A DNA stretch of 64,000 nt, taken from positions 1,054,001 to 1,118,000 of the forward strand of contig OZ020249.1 of NCBI GenBank assembly GCA_963971285.1, written 5' to 3'. The translations under genes were made by a program, and so were the position numbers. Shown piece by piece: positions 11,176 through 21,417 of this stretch. How positions within the stretch are numbered: the first letter of the stretch is position 1; each line of letters begins with the position of its first letter. A model generated the notes under the pieces. The model saw nothing but the letters and a program-made list of their open reading frames with translations. It ran no database searches and was not told where the DNA came from. This DNA comes from Astropecten irregularis (taxonomy: Eukaryota > Echinodermata > Asteroidea > Paxillosida > Astropectinidae).

Positions 11176-11801
11176 CTATGGGTGCACATTTTCATCTTCA
11201 TTGAATTCCACCTCTGATGCAATGTCATGATGATCTTCTTGCATCATTAAGAGCTGATCTGCCCTAACCGGCATCGACATACTGTACAGTGTACATGCAT
11301 TCAACAGTGAAGGCTTCATTGAGCGGTTAAGTTGCGGATCCGCAATGCAAATTCTGAGTTTGCCATCGGCCTTTTTTATACGGCCATCTGGCTCACCCAC
11401 TGGGTAGGCTAGGTGAGAGGAATGAGTATTCCGCGTTCAACAAGAGTGTTTAGTTCAGCTTGAACGTCCGCCTTGAGTGCCACGGGCAAATTGCGACAGG
11501 TTAATGCACCTGGTATGGAGGTGAGCTGCCCTAAGATCACCCAAAGGTTGGCTTTTTCTGGCCAGTCATACCTGTACTAGCTATGAACCGATCCTTGTTC
11601 ATAGTTTATCAGATGCATACGAGTCAGAGTTTCCAGACCAAGCAGGCAGTGTAGCTCATTTGGCACAACAGTGAAGACTGCATTAAATTGTTCACCAGTG
11701 CCAACATTCGTTAAGGGAATTTTGGCTCCACTGAAAGGCTTGACTTTTGTTCCATTCCACATAATCAACCTCACCTTAGTGGGTTGAACTTTAAAGCACA
11801 A
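11176..11801 (-). pseudogene. Ty3/gypsy-type LTR retrotransposon fragment (protease end to RT start)
   Basis: Reading the bottom strand from 11801, the first frame gives a retropepsin C-terminal segment with FTVVPNELHCLLGLETLTRM. Across stops and frame changes it continues to a PT(Q)WVS-like stretch and then DGRIKKADGKLRICIADPQLN, which matches the start of Ty3/gypsy reverse transcriptase (kkdGklRiCiDPk.LN). The catalytic YxDD region is absent. No LTR could be found beside it. It is truncated and frameshifted. Confidence 0.7.
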
Positions 11802-14472
11802 AGTTCTGTCTCCGCTGCCACCGTGTTGCGTGACTGTGCTTAATGATGCTTACACAGAGATCATTTGGATGGAGACGAAGTCCAGAGAGTACAGCAAGTA
11901 TTTAATTCGGAGTAAAGAAAAAACAAACCAAAAACAAACCAAATGGAATGACTTTTTACTAGTACTACGATTAATCTTCAACTTAGGCATTCAGTATCAA
12001 ACATACAAAACTACTCTAAGCCTCGTTCAGCAAGGCTGTGATAAAAAAGACTGTCACAAGTGAACTTTTCACTGTATTCCTAACAAGGAAAGTAATCTTC
12101 CTTTTTTGAATAATGGGCTGTTTACAGTTTATCATGTTTCAAGATCATTGCAATCATGTCAAGCGTGTGTCACGTGCATTTGTTTATGTGTATGTATACA
12201 TGTACGTTCCACTCTGCGTGAGTCCTCTGAAACGTCATTGGTTAATTGTGTGGCGAAAATCCGGTTTCTGTCCCTAGGTCTTACAAGGACGATAGCGCTG
12301 CCACCAGGCGGAACGATCTAGGCCCACAATTCCGGGGTTCCGCCTCCCCGGAAATGCCTTTCTCTCTCAAATATTGTATAGGCGAGGGTCCGCGGCCAAA
12401 ATATATGACCAAGAAAACTATCAAGATGGGATCTAAGAGAACTAAGAAATAACTTATCCTCACACCAGGTTTGCTCAAACAAGTTCAATCAATATTTTAA
12501 TTCTGAAACAACAGTCGCTTCTCTCTAACGACTTCAAAATAAACAAGACTAACAGGTGGGCATTTATTTTACAACAACCTGTCGTGTATTTACCTAATTA
12601 CAACTCTTGGCTCAACACTGTCAATGCTTACTTCAATACGGGGAGCAATTACTACCAACTGGGATGGTTAATGCACTTTGCATTCCGAGGAGATAATTTC
12701 CTGAATCTGCTATTCACCAAAATACCTTAGAATTCGCGGTCTCTATTACTCGGGAATTCCACTCGATTACCAAGGCCACTCCAATGGTCTGGTTCTTAAA
12801 AAATAATATCAACTGATTAATAAACGCCAGGCTCCAACCTAACGTGTTTCTCTCAATCAACTTGTATCACAAGGCCTCTGACTCCAACTGCCAGTAGTTT
12901 CTTGTATACTTTTGTTTTGGTATGTGGTTTATAGCTAGACAGCAGTGTATTTCTGCTCCTCCCAATCCATTTACTATTGGATTGCTCCCCGTGTATTTGG
13001 GCTCCTCGAGCTCCTCGCTCCACGGCTCCTCCAATTCTTCTCAGCTCCTCAAGTGTAATAAATCAATTTCTTGGGATTTATCAACCTTTCCTTTATTAAG
13101 CTTTTAATTAGGGTAATAGGGCTTTATTAACCTGGTCTTATAAACTGGGATGCTTGGGATCAACTGGGAAATCAGTGGGAGATCCGGGAGATCAGCAATA
13201 CAAGCACACCTATTTTTCCTATCTTCCCTTTTTGTGGTCAAGTTTCCAAGCAAGTGCTCCTCAACCTCAAAAATCCTCTTATTTAAGCAGATGAGCAGCG
13301 CGCCGTATATGCGCTAATTATGCGCTCACGCAGAGCAATTTATACGCCCGTACGTTAAAATATATAATTTAACCAAAAGACTTCAACTTTCAGTAGCCCA
13401 AAAGCCACCTTCTAATTCCTTAGATTTCTAAATAAATATACTCATCTAAAACCTAGAATTCCGAATTAATATGCCATTAGCTCAAAACATCTCCACAGTT
13501 ACTTCACTTTTTGGGGGGAAGCCCCAAGTTTAGTCACAACATGTTTACAAACAAAACTTTTAATTCATTACGAAGTTCCTGTGATGTCACATCATTAATA
13601 TTCATGAGATACTTTGACTTGTCAGCAGACGACAATATTCAAGAATAATAAAACTTCTTGTCCTCTCAAAGAATTCAATATAAGTCTAATTTAGTCAGTG
13701 AATCATGTAAAGATTAATTTAATTAAACTTTCTACTCTTGCAAATTATATACATTTTCGCCCTGGTTTCTCAGAACAGAATTAAAGTTTCCAACCAATCA
13801 CGTCACTTCTAACATCTAAACTGGAGGCTGCCATCTTGGATTTAGTCATGCTATTTTTAGAACAGTGTGTGTACATATGAAACATGTGTAAACATTAGCT
13901 TCACTGCGATGTCACTACAGCAGTACAGGCAAACAGGATTTCAAATTTATACAATCAATAATGGCAGTATACACAGATAATAAGAGTTAAGGTAAGATTT
14001 ATAGAATCAAAAGAAAAGGCCCAGGGGGCATTTTCGCTACACTTGCAAGCAAACGACGATGGTCTCAGAAACATTGAATAACTTTATTGTTTTTATTAGT
14101 TATTCACAAGAGGTTTAATATTGTCAGGACACATGCTCTGAACACTACCTGAGTAAGCTTCAAGTTTAGAGTTTGTCTTCCCTTAATAAATTGCCTTTAA
14201 TTTGAACTCAACATTGGTGCAGTACTCACACAAGCATCAAGTAGTATAACTTTGTGTGCTTCTGTGTGAGAACATTCTGTGGTCTGTCTAAAGGATTCTC
14301 TTCTTTCCATTTTTGATATGATGTTGCAAAAGTACTTTGGATGACGCACTTTGGTTCCCAACTCTTCCCAACTCCTTTTTTGTTTGGCATACAGGAACTA
14401 ATATCTGGTCTTACATAAAAGTCTTTGACATTTTCATGAGCATCATAAATATGAGTTTGCATCTGATCTTCT
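11802..14472. other. AT-rich spacer
   Basis: No gene or named element could be supported. A few overlapping frames at 12106-12480 lack motifs. The remainder carries many stops on all frames. The stretch 13270-13370 has CpG-containing GCGCTAATTATGCGCTC sequence but no evident role. Confidence 0.5.
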
Positions 14473-14690
14473 TTTGATATTACAGGGGCAAGATTTCAAT
14501 GCTGAATATTTCAGACGTATTTTTGTACCTCATTCCCACCTCTGTTGATATTGCTCTTTTCATTCTGTAGTTCTTTGATATTTTAGAACAAAAGTTTCAT
14601 GAGAAAGTCTTTCTTTGGTTTTTGCATCTGATGTTCTTTGGCAGGTTTTCATATGTGCATTTTCCCATGCACCACACTTTTCAGATTTGT
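14473..14690. repeat. Direct repeat copy 1 (partner 15279-15480)
   Basis: This block shares TTTTGATATTACAGGGGC, AATATTTCAGACGT and TCTTTGATATTTTAGA landmarks with 15279-15480, in the same order and orientation, with scattered substitutions. The two copies bracket the decayed reading frame at 14711-15265. The pair suggests a small tandem duplication or two copies of the same element. Confidence 0.6.
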
Positions 14691-14710
14691 CCCCGAAGAA
14701 ACCCTAAAAG

Positions 14711-15265
14711 ATGAATGCTAAGATTAAGAAGAACAAGGCAAGCAAATCGAGAAATGCCAGTCAAGTCATTCAAGTGCAGCAGAAGAAGCTGAAGAAGAAG
14801 ATCAAGGAAAAGAAACGAGTCTCAACTTCGCCTTGGGCATCATTGGAAGACGACTTTGAAGATGAGTCAATTTCACCAGAGACGGTTTTACCAACTTCAG
14901 CCTGCCCTACATCGTAACCAGATATCCCCACGGAATCCAGCGATGCTGTCTGTGTCAAGTCCATTCAGTCATGGGTTCCCAGCTTTGGGCTATGGTGTGG
15001 AGATGATGAAGCCCAAGACAGCTACCTTGCACCATAAGCATGGCCGCCACTCGACTCATCATCAGGAAGTGATTCTGACCTCCCTGATCCCTGTCTGTTC
15101 ATGTACATACACCAGAGATCAAGCACCACCTTGGCAGAGCCATATCCTCTCCTCAAGTCAAGCAAGAGAGAGCCTGAGCCTGAGCCTGGCCTTCCTAGGT
15201 CCCCTCAGAAGAAGACTAAGTTATCCCCAGCTGGCATCACTTTCCAGGATGATTCTAACATAAGG
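14711..15265 (+). pseudogene. Decayed charged reading frame, unknown
   Basis: An ATG-started stretch gives a lysine-rich then acidic sequence (KKLKKKIKEKKRVS, then SLEDDFEDESISPE). It ends at a stop near 14917. Further on, in another frame, serine/proline-rich sequence (SKREPEPEPGLPRSPQKKTK) runs to a stop near 15265. Together they look like pieces of one disordered protein broken by frameshifts. I do not recognise the family, and it could be random open sequence. Confidence 0.3.
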
Positions 15266-15278
15266 TAGTTTCTTTTTT

Positions 15279-15480
15279 GATATTACAGGGGCCAGATTTC
15301 AATGATGAATATTTCAGACGTCTTTTTGTACTTCATTCCCACCTCTTTTGATGTTGCTCTTTTCATTCTGTACTTCTTTGATATTTTAGAGCAAATGTTT
15401 CCACAAGAAACTTTCTTTGGTTTTTGCAGCTGGGGTTTTTCTTTGGCAGGTCTTCATGCATGGTGTCATGTGCATTTTTC
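15279..15480. repeat. Direct repeat copy 2 (partner 14473-14690)
   Basis: Second copy of the duplicated block described at 14473. It leads directly into the antisense hAT-like remnant. The duplicated block may therefore be untranslated or intron sequence of that element. Confidence 0.6.
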
Positions 15481-15624
15481 AAGCAGCTGTTCATGTTGGA
15501 TAGCTTTTGATCAACTTGTGGTGATTTTCAAAGCCTTTCCCTGTACATATTGTTTCTGCTGCCAGTCTTTATTGAAGATGTGCCGGGCATGTGGCGATGC
15601 TTTGGCCTTCAGTTCTTTGATGAA

Positions 15625-16125
15625 TTATTTGATTGTGACATTCTTTTTGATGATTGATTTGTTTTTGAGTCTGTCATTCAGAGTAGGTGTCAATTCCATC
15701 TGTCTCCATGCTATTTCCCCCCAAGCAAATCCAAGATCTATACTGAGGACTGCTTCTGCTTGAAGCTGCACATTTATCTTCTCTGCTGGGCTATGGATCC
15801 TTGCCATCATCTCCCAACATGCCCAAGGTAACTTGAATGAGTCTACTTTGGGAGTGGGATTGCAGAGGCCGTCTGTATGGCCTGGACCTCCAACTTTTGG
15901 CAGATTCTTGAGAGTTGGAAGGTTTCTGGAATATGTCTTCCTCCAGATCTTGGTGGCATCAAGCAGTTTGCTCATCCTGGTGGGGTGGACCATTGAGTGA
16001 GATTCGGAGCAGACTGGTGAACATGTTATTCTGCAATCTATTTCTCAGTCTCATCTTTATCTTCTTCACAGCACTTGCACCTCTTTCCACAACAGCATTG
16101 GAGAGTGGTTGGGAGAGACTCTAAA
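15625..16125 (-). pseudogene. hAT-like transposase C-terminus, copy 1
   Basis: The bottom strand encodes the hAT dimerisation signature: PLSNAVVERGASAVKKIKMR-type sequence, then an LRNRLQN block, then SLLRISLNGPP. It corresponds to the usual S-N-A-x-x-E-R-x-F-S-x-x-K-x-x-K-x-x-L-R-x-x-L pattern. After DEQTA the frame stops, and in a shifted frame it continues with LLDATKIWRKTYSRNLP. Only the end of the transposase is present. It serves as the empty-site reference for copy 2, because CTCCAGATCTTGG at about 15951-15963 is uninterrupted here. Confidence 0.62.
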
Positions 16126-17232
16126 TGATGTTATTAAATTGATTGTATGTGGTGGAAGACTCTTCTTCATCAAACGGAAACATTTGGCAGTTAACGATAC
16201 TTTATCTTCTTCATAACTAAAATGAATCTCATGAACTAAATGTAACCTTGAACAAAAACAAATCTTTCCCTGGCCCTCTTACTTAATTCAATGTCTTAAA
16301 ATACATTGTGTATTACAGTTAACTTCTCCTTTCATAGGAGTGCTGTACCTGCCTATACTTACTGCTATGACAAGTACACGTAGATTTGGAGTCGTACACG
16401 GGTACCTCAAAGGCCTGGATGGGGGAATGACACACCATACTGTACGCACAGGTTTAGGTTCGGGATACGATTGACTGTCGGTTGCTTGCAGCGGGCAGCA
16501 TGGCCCAAGTCACGCCTGGCTGGTTTATTGTTATTCAACCATGTGATATTAATGGATGCATAATTCATTACTATGGTAATTAGTGTTGGTCACAACCTCC
16601 TTCCCCATATTTTTTTTTCCTTTTCTTTTTTTCTTTAGTGACAAAAGATATCTTTTTTAGTGCCAAAAGATATTTCACCCTTTAATACTACTTTGTTTAT
16701 AGGGCATTTTTCTTGAATTCTCCTCAAATTCCCTTCCCTCTTCTTAAAGGTTCTACTTATACTTTGGTTTAATATGGTACAGTAGCATACCGATACAGAA
16801 ACCTTCACTGTTTCACCTATACATGGCACAGAGATGGTGATGGCAGAAATACACCGCCAAAATCATCCCACCTGAAATGCTGCATCCATCATGTCCATCT
16901 TGAAAAGACCAAACCAATTACCACTATCCAATGATCTGTTTTTTGTGTGTTTAAGACCCAAAATAATATTGAACATATTCTTTAAACAACTGGGCATTTT
17001 TTGCTGTTTTCTCAAAACGCAAGCAGCTTATGGACTGAAAGTCTTGCTTGATATTTTTGCCCATAAATGTGTATTTCTTCGACAAAAACCAAAGCATGAT
17101 ATTACCTTCAATGTGGAGGCATTTCTTTTCCTGCACCACATACAAATGCCAATGAACTTGCGTTATTGTTAATAAAATATTCAAGGTAATCCTATTTTAC
17201 AGACCACACCAAATCCTGTCTGGTCTTATCCG
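16126..17232. other. Spacer with a MITE family 3 fragment
   Basis: 16744-17113 carries both ends of MITE family 3 in degraded form (TTAAAGG..TATACTTTGGT at the left, CCAAAGCATGATATTACCTT at the right), with an altered middle. The remainder, including 16140-16620, shows no gene. Confidence 0.5.
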
Positions 17233-17240
17233 TTAAGCAA

Positions 17241-17640
17241 TTAGAAATTGATGCCATAGAGTCGACGGGTGTTCTTCAGACATTGCTGCAGGATAGCATC
17301 CTCCCATTCTTCCCGGATGTAAGCGACTTCTCTTGTAACCAGCCGTGCCATCGTTGGGCTCGAGTAGACGTTGCGGGGCATTCCCTTTGGTCTGAAGTAG
17401 GGAGCATCCGTCTCCAGGAGAAGCCGTTCCAGTGGGATGTTCTTTGCAACCTCCCTCGGATCGGGGACATCCCATGTGGTCAGGCCCACACATAGATTAG
17501 GGAACTGACTGCACCATTTCTGGGCTCCCTTCCAGTCGCTCATATAGCGGATGTCTGTGGCTCCTCGATCTTGCAACCAGCCGTGCTATCCTTGGGTCCT
17601 TGTAGCCGTCATAGGCCATTCCCTTTGGTCTGAAGTAGGG
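17241..17640 (-). pseudogene. TatD-family nuclease (TATDN2-like) terminal exon with partial tandem copy
   Basis: The bottom strand gives 111 residues ending in a stop at 17241. Motifs seen: NIPLERLLLETDAPYFRPKG (the TatD D-A-P-Y metal-site block) and QCLKNTRRLYGINF (the N-T-xx-L-Y/F C-terminus). Immediately upstream, 17576-17640 encodes a second APYFRPKGMAYDG piece in line with it, which is a partial duplicate. The N-terminal metal-binding HxH part of the barrel is not in the neighbourhood. It may be the last exon of a gene or, given the doubled motif and transposon surroundings, a broken copy. Confidence 0.65.
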
Positions 17641-17649
17641 CGCATTAAA

Positions 17650-18798
17650 GGCTTGACGTTAGTCTGGCAAACTTCTTGCTCTCTGCCATGTTTACTTACT
17701 GAACAAACTTTTTATCGACCGATCATGCAAAATAGTATGTGCTGACCCCTTATATATATGCGGCATGCACACAGCGTGTGGGCGATCATGACACATTGTT
17801 AACGTGTGTGAAAAGAAATCCTTCATTTGCTGTGAAAATCTCTTTCTGGCCTTGGTTAGTTTGGGGGGGGGGGGGGGGGCAACCAAAATGGGTTGCCTGA
17901 GGCTGAAGCTGCTTCTGACCTGACAGTTACTTCACCTTGGGGAGAATGATATGTGCCAGGTTGCATCTCGCCAATCTTTTCAGCTCACTGATTGCAATCT
18001 GGTCAAATGATGACTCCTTCAGAGGATGAAACAAATGCTTTCCTGCAGTCAAATGAAGTGTTAGGAGCTCATCAGTTGGGAAGGTTTCACACAGTTTGAT
18101 TCAGTGCAATGAAACTGAACATCTTCTCGTTGTTGGCCAACTGGTCCAGCCAAGACTTTGGGTTCAGTGTATTTTCCCACAGTCTAGTTGGTGACAAGTG
18201 GTCTAAAAGGTTGCTTGATTAATTTTGTATATGGATGGAACTGGTCGCTAAGGTTGTAAGCCAGCCAGGAACGCACACCACCTTCCTCAAAGCAGAAATT
18301 GGTGAAGTTGGTAACACCTGGCCATTTCAGAGTCTCAATTGAGGAAGGCATGTCACCAATCTTTAAAAACGGCTGCACAGCATCCTCTCGCATCATTGTA
18401 AGATGCCATACTATTTTAGCAATGGTTGTGAAAACTAAAATCATTGGAAAGCTTCATTATGAAATGCAATATTACACTCAAACTGTCTATTGTTCGTTTA
18501 TCTCCAATTAAAGAATTTTGCATATATTTGACACTATCAAAAAAATCATTGCATTGTCTTCTCGTGGACTGACACTCATACACCTTATTATCATTCTTGT
18601 TCTTTAGAGGGTTGGACATTTAGACAAGCAATTGTCTAAATTTTGCCTCTTCTTCAGGCTATAGTACGGGACACTGGCAATTGGTGGGCATTGCCTGGTA
18701 CCGATGCACCTGTATTTGAAGATCATCAAAGATTAACTGTAGATACCACCTTACATGTACATGTATGTTCAACCTTTGTTTAGAACATTCAGTAAATT
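17650..18798. other. Spacer with an unassigned antisense frame
   Basis: 18184-18444 on the bottom strand is open for 86 codons (includes MREDAVQPFLKIGDMPSS). It lies between transposase pieces of the same orientation, so it may be more of the same hAT-like element. I cannot assign it. A 14-base G run lies near 17865. Confidence 0.35.
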
Positions 18799-19156
18799 TT
18801 ACAACTGAAATTTCAGGAACATTTTACAGCAAACTGTACATGTCCATCCATTGGAAACAATCAAGTATGATGGTGGACATGAAGCGTTGGTCATCAAATT
18901 CAGAGTCAGTGTTAATTCCTTGTGTCTCCATGCCATTGTCTCCCAAGCAAATCCAAGCACTGAACTGAGGACTGATTCTGCTTCAATCTGAACATCTCTG
19001 CTGGGCTGTGGCTCCCTGCCATCATCTCCCATTGTAACTTGAATGCGTATGTCTACTTTGGGAGTGGGATTATAGAGGCCGTCTGTATGGCCTTGACCTC
19101 CCACTTTTGGCAGATTCCTGAGAGTTGGGAGGTTTCTGGAATGTCTCTTCCTCCAG

Positions 19157-19748
19157 GGGCCAATTTCATAGAGCTGCTTAAGCACAAAATTTGCTTAAGC
19201 ATGAAAAGTCTTCCTGGAACCAACAGGATTACCAACCAAATTTACATGTGAAATTTACTGCTTTTGACTTGTATTCGGCCATTGTTTGCTGAGCATAACA
19301 TACACAATGAGTTTTGGCTGGCATACTGATTTTACTTACCAAGGTTTTTGGTGCTTAAGCAAATTTTGGTGCTTAAAGGCATTGCATACGTTTGGTAATG
19401 ACTCTGAAAATTTATGGCAATAAAAACTTACTTGGTGAGAAGTACAGCTGCTTTGGATAGTATAATGCATATTGAGAAACGTTCAATTCGAAGTACCGCG
19501 GTTATGGAAAAATATGTCACTTTTTATCTCCAATAATTATGAATCTGAGAAGCGTTATGGCCGTAACGCTTCCCAGCTATTGACTAACTGTTCTCTGGCG
19601 CCAAAATCTCAAAAACGCTACCACCTTTTGAATTGAAACTTTCACAGGTTAGTTTTATGGTATTCATTTATTTTGGTTTGAAACAAACAGTAGGCTCAAA
19701 TTACCAAACGTATGCAATCCCTTTAAGCAGCTCTATGAAATTGGACCC
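19157..19748. mobile_element. TIR element nested in the hAT remnant
   Basis: The ends are inverted: GGGCCAATTTCATAGAGCTG at the left, and CAGCTCTATGAAATTGG followed by ACCC at the right. The repeat extends through a CTTAAGCAC block. The paralogous site at about 15955 lacks the insertion. The target duplication is 2-4 bases (AG or CCAG) and ambiguous. Without its own insert the element is about 240 bases and non-coding. Confidence 0.78.
19373..19726. mobile_element. TTAA MITE family 2, nested inside the nested element
   Basis: TTAA at 19373-19376 and 19723-19726 flank a copy highly similar to 1793-2151. It sits within the right inverted repeat of the 19157-19748 element, splitting its GTGCTTAA|GCAGCTC sequence. 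Confidence 0.82.
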
Positions 19749-20285
19749 AGATCTTGGTGGCATCAAGCAGTTTGCTCATCCTGGTGGAGTGGACCATTGA
19801 GTGAGATTCAGAGCAGACTGCTGATCATGCTATTCTGCAATCTATTCCTCAGTCTCATCTTTATCTTCTTCACAGCACTTGCACCTCTTTCCACAACAGC
19901 ATTGGAGAGTGGTTGGGAGAGTACATTTGTGCTGCCTGAACAATGCAAGAAAATGCCATTTAGTGGTTTGCCTGCTCCTTTACAATTTTGCGTAGAACAA
20001 ACTCTGTTGGAGATGGGGCTTCCATGGCTATCCCTCAGGATCCAGGATGGAACTTCCCAGGTGGCCATCACATACATGTACTTGAAGTTTTACCACTTTG
20101 TAGTGGCCTGGACTTTGTTGAAGTGGAATTGTTTGGGTAGTCTGTCCATTTTTTGTGCCACGTCAAAGATGGAGGAAGACTCCAGTATGTGTGATGCTTT
20201 TTTAAATGTTCTATTTCTCGTGTGACTGCTCTGCAGCCATCCAGCAAATGTTACATTACTTCCAAGTTTAAAATCCTTTATGAGC

Positions 20286-20870
20286 TCAGGTAAATATTAA
20301 AATTGTATCAGTTGAGCCACCGTTGCCCACCAAAAATGTTCTCACATGCCTTGGTGCATTCCTCCTGTTCCAGATGGGATACTTCACTCTCGTCACCAGT
20401 GGCCATTCGCTAGCTTGAGGAGCAAGCTCAACCTCATTCCTTCCAGAAGCATTGATGATGGAAGAATCTGCATTACCACGTAGCTTGAACATGTTGACCA
20501 CAGCATATTGGTCCCTAGCCATGCATAACATGCGATAAACACTCTCACCGAGATTGTAGTCACTTGGAAAGTGGCGAATCTGAAGAAAAAAATGCTACTT
20601 GTACTGTATATTATGCTTTATTAGCAAATAAGCTTACATCAGAAAAATTACATGCACATTATTATTAACAAAACAGTAATTTACCATTCTTTTTTTTTTC
20701 AAGTTGGCCTCTTTGGGTTAATTTAGTGTCTGATACAGGTCCTCTTGTTCCTCAATGGTTTGCAGAGGTTTGGAAGTAACATGTAAATCGTCCATGTTGT
20801 CATCTTCAGGGGCTTGGAACTTGACTAGTTTTCTCAACTCCTCTTTCTGGTTGTCCAGAATCATGTCTCA
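20286..20870 (-). pseudogene. Antisense coding-like remnants (possible DUF4806-type fragment)
   Basis: On the bottom strand, about 20870-20725 reads MILDNQKEELRKLVKF, then an acidic stretch, then PLQTIEEQEDLYQTLN and a stop. The P-L-x-T-x-E-x-x-E-x-L pattern recalls the start of DUF4806, seen in many invertebrate transposon-linked proteins. A second frame at 20531-20286 (MLCMARDQYAVVNMFKLRGN) has no assignment. Both are short and unconnected. Confidence 0.3.
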
Positions 20871-20879
20871 TTTGACATG

Positions 20880-21417
20880 AAGGCTCTGATCTAAAACATT
20901 AGAAACCAAAGGTTTGTGTGCAGCTTTACTACTACACACTTATACTGCCTGAATTAAGCCGTTGTCCATTCAAATGAATTTACACCAGAGAATCAGTATA
21001 CATTTTATACAATTGCTTTATTTTACCCAAAAGACAGTCTCCAAAACATTACACACTCAAAATGTACTCTCAAAATGTTGCCTATATAAGTACACTTCTA
21101 AAAAAATAAACTTAACCTCAATAATTACATCCCTATATCAATTACTTTAACTTCAGTCAGCAAATCACACAGACAAATTTAGCCAGCTGCATTTTTTTCT
21201 CAAGAATACAAAATTAAACTAAACATACAAATCTCTACATCGTTATTATAATCCACAGTTAAAATCAATCTACACAGTGACGGAGTCCGAAAGCCCAAAG
21301 AATTTGAGATTGTGAAAATTCACGTTCAGCACCTCATCTGGCTCCTCTTCAACTGCTTCCCTGTTGCCTATCTGGCCTCTATGGGTAGATCTTCTGATCT
21401 ACTGCCTCTCCTCCTCC
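20880..21417. other. Spacer before the minisatellite
   Basis: AT-rich sequence with no supportable gene. The last 100 bases (CTTCCCTGTTGCC...) grade into the pyrimidine-rich minisatellite. Confidence 0.45.

Larger units (their letters stand above)
18799..20077 (-). pseudogene. hAT-like transposase C-terminus, copy 2, interrupted
   Basis: It is homologous to copy 1. The bottom strand reads LSQPLSNAVVERGASAVKKI, KMRLRNRLQN, then SSLL followed by a stop. The stop is TGA where copy 1 has CGA (arginine). The reading is split by a nested insertion at 19157-19748, and the homology resumes at GGTTTCTGGAATGTCTCTTC and runs to about 18880. It is longer than copy 1 on the N-terminal side (to about 20077). 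Non-functional. Confidence 0.62.

Noticed and set aside
12106-12452. Overlapping 65-71-codon frames
   Set aside because: Several frames on both strands overlap the same bases and none shows a recognisable motif.
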